Part shown: positions 56,865 through 64,000 of the stretch, piece by piece | Numbering within the stretch: position 1 is the first letter of the stretch | Layout: the number at the start of each line of letters is the position of its first letter | Translations under genes and position numbers: made by a program | Assembly: GCA_947044405.1 (NCBI GenBank) | Contig: CAMRHE010000352.1 | Coordinates: 1,976,894 to 2,040,893, forward strand | Origin: Leptodactylus fallax | Lineage: Eukaryota; Chordata; Amphibia; Anura; Leptodactylidae | DNA: 64,000 nucleotides | Direction: 5' to 3' | Notes under the pieces: model-generated | What the model was told of the DNA's origin: nothing | What the model saw: only the letters and a program-made list of their open reading frames with translations | Databases searched by the model: none

Positions 56865-56881
56865 TCCAGCGGCGCCATCTT
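56865..56881 (-). promoter_or_regulatory. LINE 5' end with YY1-like AAGATGGC motif
   Basis: The first transcribed-strand bases are CAAGATGGCGCCGCTGGAG, containing AAGATGGC. This is the core of the YY1 site that positions transcription at the 5' end of human L1. Copy B begins identically (62534 downwards). Confidence 0.5.
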
Positions 56882-58298
56882 GAAAAAAAAAAATAATGCA
56901 GCAAGTCAATATTTGCAGTGTTGACCCTTCTTCTTCAGGACCTCTGCAATTCCTCCCTGGCATGCTCTCAATCAACTTCTGGACCAAATCCTGACTGATA
57001 GCAGTCCATTCTTGCAGAATCAATGCTTTAATTTTGTCTGACTTGTTGGTTTTTGTTTGTCCACCCGTCTCTTGGATGATTGACCACAAGTTCTCAATGG
57101 GATTAAGATCTGGGGAGTTTCCAGGCCATGGACCCAAAATCTCTATGTTTTGTTCCCTGAGCCATTTAAGTTATCACCTTTGCTTTATGGCAAGGTGCTC
57201 CATCATGCTGGAAAAGGCATTGTTGAGCGCCAAACTGCTCTTGGGATTGTTGGGAGAAGTTGCTCTTGGAGGACATTCTGGTACCATTCTTTATTCATGG
57301 CTGTGTTTTTTAGGCAAGACTATGAGAGAGCCAACTCCCTTGGCTGAGAAGCAACCCCACACATGAATGGTTTCAGGATGCTTTACAGTTGGCATGAGAC
57401 AAGACTGGTGGTAGCGCTCACCTCTTCTTCTCCGAATAAGCTGTTTTCCAGATGTTCCAAACAATCGAAAAGGGGATTCATCAGAGAAAATGACTTTACC
57501 CCAGTCCTCAGCAGTCCACTCCCTGTACCTTTTGCAGAATATCAGTCTGTCCCTGATGTTTTTTCTGGAGAGAAGTGGCTTCTTTGCTGCCCTCCTTGAG
57601 ACCAGGCCTTGCTCCAAGAGTCTCCGCCTCACAGTGCGTGCAGATGCACTCACACCTGCCTGCTGCCATTCCTCAGCAAGCTCTGCACTGCTGGTAGCCC
57701 GATCCCGCAGCTGAAACACTTTTAAGAGACGGTCCTGCCGCTTGCTGGTCTTTCTTGGGCGCCCTGGAGCCTTTTGGGCACCAATGGAACCTCTCTCCTT
57801 GAAGTTCTTGATGATGCGATAGATTGTTGACTGAGGTGCAATCTTTCTAGCTGCGATACTCTTCCCAGTTAGGCCATTTTTGTGCAGTGCAATGATGACT
57901 GCACGTGTTTTTTAGAGATAACCATGGTTAACAGAAGAGAAACAATGATGGCAAGCACCAGCCTCCTTTTAAAGTGTCCAGTGGTGTCATTCTTACTTAA
58001 TCATGACAGATTGATCTCCAGCCCTGTCCTCATCAACACCCACACCTGTGTTAATGGAGCAATCACTGAAACGATGTTAGGTGGTCCTTTTAAGGCAGGG
58101 CTGCAATGATGTTGAAATGTGTTTTGGGGGATAAAGTTCATTTTCTAGGCAAATATTGACTTTGCAAGTAATTGCTGTTAAGCTGATCACTCTTTATAAC
58201 ATTCTGGAGTATATGCAAATTGCCATTAGAAAAACTGAAGCAGTAGACTTTGTAAAAATTAATATTTGTATCATTCTCAAAACTTTTGGCCATGACTG
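56882..58298 (-). mobile_element. Tc1 element, copy 1, lacking its 3' terminus
   Basis: The right terminus, read on the minus strand from 58298, starts CAGTCATGGCCAAAAGTTTT after TA (58299-58300). It contains 5' non-coding DNA and a transposase remnant. The 3' terminal repeat is missing because LINE copy A abuts at 56881. Confidence 0.9.
56906..57925 (-). pseudogene. Tc1 transposase, copy 1
   Basis: Start at the ATG at 57925 (MVISK). A one-base change in the following A run shifts the frame at once (copy 2 reads KETRAVIIALHKNG here). The rest is legible: STIYRIIKNFKERG, GRPRKTSKRQDRLLKVFQLRD, VSASARTVRRRLLEQGL, then DDE motifs VIFSDESPFRLF (Asp), FQHDGAPCHK (Asp) and [15 protein letters not shown] (Glu). 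A stop and a shift occur after CHKAKVIT near 57170 and another shift lies near 56960. The end is KKGQHCKY-stop at 56908-56906. All catalytic residues are encoded; the gene is dead. Confidence 0.93.
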
Positions 58299-58681
58299 TA
58301 CATTAGGTGTCCAAGAAGATTTTAGACCGGGTCTCAGCTCTCTAGGATGTACCGTTCCTGAGATACAGTATTCCAAAAAATGACCTGCATTAGCTAATAC
58401 AAGCCTGCAAGTCTTTCACTCATATTACAACTGCCATACACATGGTCACATGTCCCTTATCAGCCAATAGAAGCTCGCAGGTGCTTAGTCTGTACAAGCA
58501 CACAGCTTCACTTCAGGTTTCCATAGCAACCAAGCTATTTATGACCTGTATTAGTCAATAGCAGTTCGCAGGTCCTTAAATACTCAGTCATATCATGTGT
58601 ATTAGCCAATATAAGTTCACATTTAATTTACCAGGTTTCCATTACAACACAGCCATAAATAGACTGTACCTATACTGGACT
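58299..58681. repeat. Flank of block 1; tandem-like repeat family
   Basis: 'ctcatattacaactgccatacacatggtcac' (58419 on) recurs at 63961 after the second Tc1 copy. 58460-58681 recurs with changes at 59985-60225 ('ttccatagcaaccaagctatttatgacct', 'tcaatagcagttcgcaggtcctt'). Confidence 0.75.
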
Positions 58682-59653
58682 CAGTGGTGTAACTAGGAAT
58701 GGCTGGGCCCAAAGGCAAACATTTGACATGCCCCCCCCCCCCCTTCCCTGGTAAATGCCCCCCCCCACAAACCGCATTCCTGCACACACTATTATGCCCC
58801 ATAGTGGCCCCTGCACATACTATTGTGCGCCATAGTGGCCCCTGCACACACTATTATGCTCTATAGTGACCCCCACACACTATTATGCCCCATAGTAGCC
58901 ACTGCACACACTATTATGCCCCATAGTGGCCCCTGCACACACTATTATGCTCCATAGTGGCCCCAGCACACAGTATTATGTCCCATAGTGGCCCCTGCAC
59001 ACAGTATTATGCCCCATAGTGGCCCCTGCACACTATTATGCCCCATTGTGGACCACCCATGAACAATTATTATACTCTGGGGTCTGAAAGACCCCAGATT
59101 ATATTTATCGGAGACCCAGGGGAGGATACAAACATAAAAAACAATGTTACTTACCTCTCCCTAGCTCCGGCGCACTCCCTGCTACCTCTTCAATGTTGGA
59201 ACAGACATCAGTGAGCCAGGCATGTGTCGCGATGCATATTAACGTCGGACTGGCACACTGATGTCTGGGACATCACCAAGGAGGCCCGAAGCCTACTGGA
59301 GCGCAGGAGAGGTAAGTAACATTGTTTTTTATGTTCCCTCACCTCGCCTGGGCCTCTGATCATTATACTCTGGGGTCTGAAAAGACCCCAGTGTATAATG
59401 ATAGCAGTGTTTGTGAGGTTCGCGGGCCACAGCAATACTTACCGATCCCCGCTCCTGCTCACAGCCGCCCTCCGCAGAAGGTGAAGCGCAGGCGGCCGTG
59501 AGCAGAAGTGGGGATCGGTAAGTAAATAGGGCCTGTTAACTGCTGGTGTAACAGCCTATAAAAAAAAAAAAACATCAGGGGCCCAACGGGCCCCCTAATG
59601 TCCTGGGCCCTGTGGCAGCTGCTACTGCTGCTACCCCGGTATTTACGCTATTG
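58682..59653. mobile_element. hAT element with minisatellite array 5
   Basis: Ends CAGTGGTGTAACTAGG and ...GGTATTTACGCTATTG. The 8-bp duplication ACTGGACT is exact at 58674-58681 and 59654-59661. Interior: G/C runs, reverse-orientation minisatellite, then palindromes at 59070-59105 and 59362-59398 around a GC-rich core. No transposase. Confidence 0.92.
58785..59050 (-). repeat. 31-bp minisatellite, array 5 (reverse orientation)
   Basis: About nine units of 'tattatgccccatagtggcccctgcacac' type. Same family as arrays 1-4. Confidence 0.9.
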
Positions 59654-59661
59654 ACTGGACT

Positions 59662-60249
59662 GCCATACTGGATGTCAGCATTTTTATAAATTGAAACTTT
59701 TTTAAACTACTCGTGCCTCCTGCAGCAAAACGCATGGCTGCTGCTCGAGCTAAAGAAAGCTCTCAGCAGGCCCAAGCCCGTCTCCAATCTGACAAGGCAT
59801 TGTCAGCCACATGCACACAGCTGCACTCCATGTTTCCATAACAACCCAGCCATTTTTCTGTACTGCTGTAGGTCAGCTTTAAAGGGGCAGGGTGCTGTGG
59901 ATGACACTGTTACACAAAGTCACATACACATAGCTTTACTGCAGGTTTTCCATAACAACTGAAAGCAGGTTTTTCACTGATATCCAAACTAAGATACACA
60001 TGATCACATGACCAATGGAAAATCGCAGGTTCTTCAGTCTTGACATACACACAGCTTTACACCAGGGTTCCATAGCAACCAAGCTATTTATGACCTATAT
60101 GAGTCAATAGCAGTTCGCAGGTCCTTAAATATTCAGTCATATGATGTGTATCCACCAATATACGTTCACATTTAATTTACCAGGTTTCCATAACAACACA
60201 GCCATAAATAGACTGTACCTATACTGGACTGCCATACTGGATGTCAAGT
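59662..60249. repeat. Repeat-family flank, second unit
   Basis: 59985-60249 is a diverged copy of 58420-58681 plus 59662-59672 (both end 'actgtacctatactggactgccatactggatgtca'). So an older tandem duplication of this flank predates the hAT. Confidence 0.7.
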
Positions 60250-60347
60250 GCAAAACTGGCCAATTCTTATGGGGCCACTACACAAACAAAAAATAAAATA
60301 TACCCGTGCGAAGCCGGGTCCTTCCTACTTGAATATATATATATATA
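60250..60347. other. Junction segment with short hairpin and AT run
   Basis: CCCGTGCGAAGCCGGG at about 60304-60319 forms a short hairpin, which reminds me of Helitron 3' ends, but no CTRRT terminus in the right place is convincing. 60333-60347 is (AT)n. LINE copy B begins abruptly after it. Confidence 0.4.
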
Positions 60348-60419
60348 CAGTAACCTGGGCTGTATGGTGTTAAAAGCACTGGAGAAATCAAAGAACATTA
60401 TTCTCATCGTGTTCCCGGT

Positions 60420-60528
60420 TTTCTTTGGGGGGGGGGTGGTGTGCAGGGGGGGGGGGGGGGGATGGCCCCCCCCCCGCCGGGCGGCGGGGAAGGGGGAGGG
60501 GGGGGGGGCGGCGCCGGCCCGGCCGGGC
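60420..60528. other. G/C-homopolymer patch, probably erroneous sequence
   Basis: Runs of 10-18 G or C replace the corresponding 54792-54893 of copy A at nearly the same length. Short words survive in order (gtgcag, atgg, cccgcc/cccggcc, then gggctcactagag). It looks like corrupted consensus rather than biology. Confidence 0.75.
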
Positions 60529-60529
60529 T

Positions 60530-62251
60530 CACTAGAGGGTGGAGATGTGTGAGAACCAATCTCTCTAAGATCTTCATCAGGTGGGATGTCAGTGCTACAG
60601 GTCTGTAGTCGTTGAGGTCCATAGGGTGAGGTTTCTTTGGAACTGGTACCACACAAGAAGATTTCCATAATTCAGGGACTATTTTCTGCCTCAGGCTCAT
60701 ATTATACATATATGTAATTATACCATACAGCTGGTCCCCACGAGTCTTAATTATCCTTGCAATGATTTCATCTGGCCCTGCGGCTTTCCTCCCCTTGATC
60801 TTTTTCATCTCCTTCCTCACCTGGGCCCATGTGAAGGTCAGACTGTGGTCAGATAAAGACGGATTTCTGGATTTACTGGTCTGTTGGGAAGTAGCCGCAT
60901 GGGGTGAAGTGATTGTGGTGGGGGGAGCTGAAGGACATGCTGGGGTGGGAGGAGCTGGTGTGTGATCAAATCTGTTGAAGAATAGGTTTAGTTCATTAAG
61001 CCAATTAACATCTGCCTCAATCTGGCAGACAGACTGTTTATGACCCGAAATTGACTTAAGCCCCTCCCAGACCTCCCTTATGTCTTTTCTTTCCATTTGC
61101 TTTTCCATTTGTTCCTTATAACTGGCTTTTCCCTGCCTGATTTGATGCCTCAGCTCCTTTTGTACTTCCCTCAGCCCCTCCTTATCTCTTGTCCTGAATG
61201 CCATCTTTTTCTCCTTAAGTAGTGTTTTTATATCAGAGTTAATCCATGGTTTGTTGTTGGAGAAGCACCTCACCACTTTTGTGGGTACTGTGTTGTCCAC
61301 ACAAAAATTAATGTAGTCCGTTATGCAGTGTGTGAGTCCTTCTATATCTTCTCCATAAGAATCCTGCAGAACTTCCCATGCGGTTGTGTCAAAACAATCC
61401 CTCAGAGCCTCATCACTCTCCTCGGACCATATCCTCACTGTGCGGGTGACAGCTGGTTCTCTACATACAAGTGGCTTGTACACAGGTCGGAGATGCACTA
61501 GGTTGTGATCTGATCTTCCCAGGGGTGGTAGGGCTGATGAGTGTTATGCCTCCCCTCGCGTTGGCAAAGAACAAGTCCAGTGTTTTGTTGTCTCTTGTGT
61601 GGCAGGTTACATACTGTGTGAAACTGGGCAGTGTGGATGATGGAGAGGCATGGTTGAAATCATCCGACACAAGAAAGAGAGCCTGGGGGTGTTTCAACTG
61701 TAAATGGCTCAGCGTGGCTTGTAGGACCTCGCAGGCAGCGTCAGCTTTCGCAGAGGGGGGGGGACATATGCAGTTATCACGATGACATGCGATAGTTCCC
61801 TTGGTAGATAGAAAGGTCTCATGCTCACAGCTAATAGTTCAATGTCCTTACAGCAAGTCTGCTCCTTAATCACAATGTGCCTAGGATTACACCATCTATT
61901 ATTCACAAACATTGCCAGCCCTCCACCTTTCCTCTTACCACTCTCCCTTGTCCTGTCTGACCGAAGGAGTTTAAAACCATCCAAGGAGACCAGAGGGTCA
62001 GGAGTAACTTCAGTGAGCCAAGTCTCTGTAAGTAGCATCATGCTACACACCCGAAACTCCTGATGATGCCTGGTGAGCGCTGTTAGTTCGTCCATCTTGT
62101 TTACAAGAGATCTCACATTGCCCATAATGATGGAGGGAAGAGCTGGTCTGTACCGCCTCTTTTTAATCCTCTGAGGAGTTCCAGCTCTGCAGCCCCCTTC
62201 CCCCCCCCCACTTTTTTCTTTCTCCAGAGCTCTCGGGGGATGTGTGGGCAA
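60530..62251 (-). pseudogene. LINE endonuclease and partial RT, copy B
   Basis: Endonuclease frame 62251-61709 (MGNVRSLVNKMDELTAL, LLTETWLTE, GGGLAMFVNN) shifts near 61760 and continues at 61697-61540. There the usual GDFNH reads SDDFNH, a changed active-site segment. A further shift near 61550 leads to 61498-60530: LRPVYKPLVCREP, NNKPWINSDIKTLLKEKK, GRKAAGPDEIIARIIK, DLNDYRPVALTSHLMKILERLV. RT is cut before motif A by the G/C-homopolymer patch; motif A (IMFFDFSSAFNTIQP) reappears at about 60400-60360, then the copy ends. Catalytic YxDD is absent. Confidence 0.9.
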
Positions 62252-62554
62252 ATGGTAGGCAGCCCTGCTGTGTCTCTAAGCTGCAAAAGTTTCTCCCTGG
62301 AGTAGACAAAAGAATTGTCTGCAGACACAAAAGTTCCCATTTCAAGCAGAACAAAAAGACAGATAAAAACAAAAAAGTATCACAAAGGTCCAATTCCAAG
62401 TCTTTGTGTGTTTCTTGTTTCTTCATAGTGCAAAGTCCCTTAAGTAGAGAGATAAAAAACAAGACAAAGAAAGAAAAATAAGAGAGAGAGTCTCAGAGCT
62501 GCTGTAACAGGCTGCCACTCCAGCGGCGCCATCTTGGAAAAAAAAAAAAAAAAA

Positions 62555-62783
62555 AAAAGATGAGCAAAGGGTCTGAATACTTATGACCATGTGATATTTC
62601 AGTTTTTCTTTTTTTAATAAATTTGCAAAAATATCTACATTTCTGTTTTTTTTCTGTCAAGATGGGTTGCTGAGTGTACATTAATGAGAAATAAAATGAA
62701 ATTTTTTGCTTTTAGAAAAATGGCTGCAATGAAACAAAGAGTGAAAAATTTAAAGGTGTCTGAATACTTTCCGTTCCCCACTG
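62555..62783 (-). mobile_element. Tc1/mariner terminal repeat fragment
   Basis: Same terminus as 2375-2590 ('gggtctgaatacttatgaccatgtg' ... CTTTCCGTTCCCCACTG) followed by TA. No coding part. It lies directly 5' of LINE copy B. Confidence 0.88.
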
Positions 62784-62902
62784 TACATGCACATTTAACT
62801 CCTAAATGGAGTAGATACTAAAATAGTTAGAATATAACGTCATTTATTTTATAGAGTTACCTTACAACATACATAAATAAATACATATCTCCCCCTTGAG
62901 CA
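62784..62902. other. Unassigned short segment
   Basis: AT-rich linker between the Tc1 terminus fragment and Tc1 copy 2. It takes the place of the 3' third of the Tc1 transposase seen in block 1. Confidence 0.5.
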
Positions 62903-63960
62903 TTGTTGAGCGCCAAACTGCTCTTGGACGGTTGGGAGAAGTTGCTCTTGGAGGACATTCTGGTACCATTCTTTATTCATGGCTGTGTTTTTAGGCAAGA
63001 CTATGAGAGAGCCAATTCCCTTGGCTGAGAAGCAACCCCACACATGAATGGTTTCAGGATGCTTTACAGTTGGCATGAGACAAGACTGGTGGTAGCGCTC
63101 ACCTCTTCTTCTCCGAATAAGCTGTTTTCCAGATGTTCCAAACAATCGAAAAGGGGATTCATCAGAGAAAATGACTTTACCCCAGTCCTCAGCAGTCCAC
63201 TCCCTGTACCTTTTGCAGAATATCAGTCTGTCCCTGATGTTTTTTCTGGAGAGAAGTGGCTTCTTTGCTGCCCTCCTTGAGACCAGGCCTTGCTCCAAGA
63301 GTCTCCGCCTCACAGTGCGTGCAGATGCACTCACACCTGCCTGCTGCCATTCCTCAGCAAGCTCTGCACTGCTGGTAGCCCGATCCCGCAGCTGAAACAC
63401 TTTTAAGAGACGGTCCTGCCGCTTGCTGGTCTTTCTTGGGCGCCCTGGAGCCTTTTGGGCACCAATGGAACCTCTCTCCTTGAAGTTCTTGATGATGCGA
63501 TAGATTGTTGACTGAGGTGCAATCTTTCTAGCTGCGATACTCTTCCCAGTTAGGCCATTTTTGTGCAGTGCAATGATGACTGCACGTGTTTCTTTAGAGA
63601 TAACCATGGTTAACAGAAGAGAAACAATGATGGCAAGCACCAGCCTCCTTTTAAAGTGTCCAGTGGTGTCATTCTTACTTAATCATGACAGATTGATCTC
63701 CAGCCCTGTCCTCATCAACACCCACACCTGTGTTAATGGAGCAATCACTGAAACGATGTTAGGTGGTCCTTTTAAGGCAGGGCTGCAATGATGTTGAAAT
63801 GTGTTTTGGGGATAAAGTTCATTTTCTAGGCAAATATTGACTTTGCAAGTAATTGCTGTTAAGCTGATCACTCTTTATAACATTCTGGAGTATATGCAAA
63901 TTGCCATTAGAAAAACTGAAGCAGTAGACTTTGTAAAAATTAATATTTGTATCATTCTCA
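62903..63960 (-). mobile_element. Tc1 element, copy 2, truncated at both ends
   Basis: Almost identical to 57219-58279. On the right it stops at 'atcattctca', losing the last about 19 bp of terminal repeat plus flank (139 bp relative to block 1: 58280-58418), and then continues with the block 1 flank. On the left it stops inside the transposase at 62903. Confidence 0.92.
62905..63607 (-). pseudogene. Tc1 transposase, copy 2, C-terminally truncated
   Basis: From the ATG at 63607 (MVISKETRAVIIALHKNGL) the frame is open through both helix-turn-helix units (KSIAARKIAPQSTIYRII; ARTVRRRLLEQG), the AT-hook-like GRPRK, and the first catalytic motif VIFSDESPFRLF. It reaches MNKEWYQNVLQEQLLPTV, QEQFGAQQC and then unrelated sequence at about 62903. 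The second Asp (FQHDG) and the Glu are missing, so it cannot catalyse transposition. The DNA-binding half remains intact. The start is favoured over an upstream in-frame ATG at 63640 because MVISK aligns with copy 1 and with related elements. Confidence 0.93.
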
Positions 63961-64000
63961 CTCATATTACAACTGCCATACACATGGTCACATGGAAACA
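63961..64000. repeat. Start of duplicated flank
   Basis: 'ctcatattacaactgccatacacatggtcacatg' equals 58419-58452, showing that the duplication extends beyond the Tc1 element. The window ends here. Confidence 0.85.

Larger units (their letters stand above)
53589..56881 (-). mobile_element. L2/CR1-group LINE, copy A, full length at 5' end
   Basis: The 3' end (53589-53640, minus strand) reads 'tgaatttccccattgtggga' then 'ctattaaaggactattatattattattat', a LINE tail with a short-repeat end. The 5' end begins CAAGATGGCGCCGCTGGAGT after a T run, identical to copy B. Contains endonuclease and RT frames. Confidence 0.9.
60348..62536 (-). mobile_element. L2/CR1-group LINE, copy B, 3'-truncated
   Basis: About 97% alike copy A over 54720-56881 by eye, including the 5' end CAAGATGGCGCCGCTGGAG. 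It lacks everything 3' of the RT motif A region (copy A 53589-54720). Losing the 3' end while keeping the 5' end is the reverse of normal LINE truncation and points to recombination or deletion. Confidence 0.9.

Noticed and set aside
60304..60347. Helitron 3' end (CCCGTGCGAAGCCGGG hairpin)
   Set aside because: The hairpin is suggestive, but no CTRRT terminus at the expected distance and no AT target site could be fixed.
60404..60530. Proline-rich tail on the LINE copy B frame
   Set aside because: Produced by the G/C-homopolymer patch, which is probably a sequence error.

Overview
The window looks like gene-poor nuclear DNA of a vertebrate, most probably a frog or toad. No bacterial-style gene, operon, CRISPR array, rRNA or tRNA is visible. 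Nearly everything that can be read is transposable-element DNA: Tc1/mariner, piggyBac-type TTAA elements, hAT elements, a Helitron fragment, a Penelope-like element, Gmr1-type Ty3/gypsy LTR elements, L1-type and L2/CR1-type LINEs, MITEs, one solo LTR and several minisatellite arrays. The frog assignment is inference from this mix (very abundant TTAA-bounded repeats with tandem subterminal units, Penelope plus Gmr1 plus L1), not from a host gene.

Layout. 1-2590: Tc1 tail, Helitron remnant, hairpin MITE, TG microsatellite and the N-terminal half of a Tc1-like transposase. 2612-9505: a four-layer nest. An outer TA-flanked Tc1/mariner-like element contains a Penelope-like insertion (13-bp target duplication) with two 1.63-kb inverted arms carrying hammerhead-ribozyme-like motifs and a GIY-YIG endonuclease remnant. 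That insertion in turn contains a non-autonomous LTR retrotransposon (4420-7015, 5-bp target duplication). 9507-22976: piggyBac-type DNA. One TTAA element (10779-16046, carrying a foldback repeat) sits inside the arm of another, followed by a broken piggyBac transposase split by an L1 insertion that itself carries a solo LTR; a hAT element lies in the right arm. 22977-24758: a foldback repeat, an unexplained open frame (24011-24362, minus) that could be a host exon, and a TTAA left end. 24759-28036: an LTR element with a SCAN-like gag, split by a complete Tc1 element. 28037-33142: hAT elements with minisatellites. 34745-41476: two L1 copies on the minus strand, one nearly full length and interrupted by a hAT. 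41477-47591: TTAA repeats, a second hammerhead-like remnant, and about 3 kb that I cannot assign. 47592-53588: a long Gmr1-type gypsy element whose integrase lies upstream of reverse transcriptase. 53589-64000: two related blocks, each an L2-like LINE followed by the same Tc1 element and the same flank. This is a segmental duplication or an assembly duplication, and the second copy has a suspicious G/C-homopolymer patch.

Nearly all element coding regions are broken by stops or frameshifts. The longest open stretches are the 1006-codon gag/pol frame (49358-52378), the LINE RT frame (53781-55937) and the L1 ORF2 RT frame (37009-39069). I found no operon or coordinated pathway. The most informative signals are structural: exact target-site duplications, nested insertions, shared internal modules in different hAT families, and the duplicated end block.
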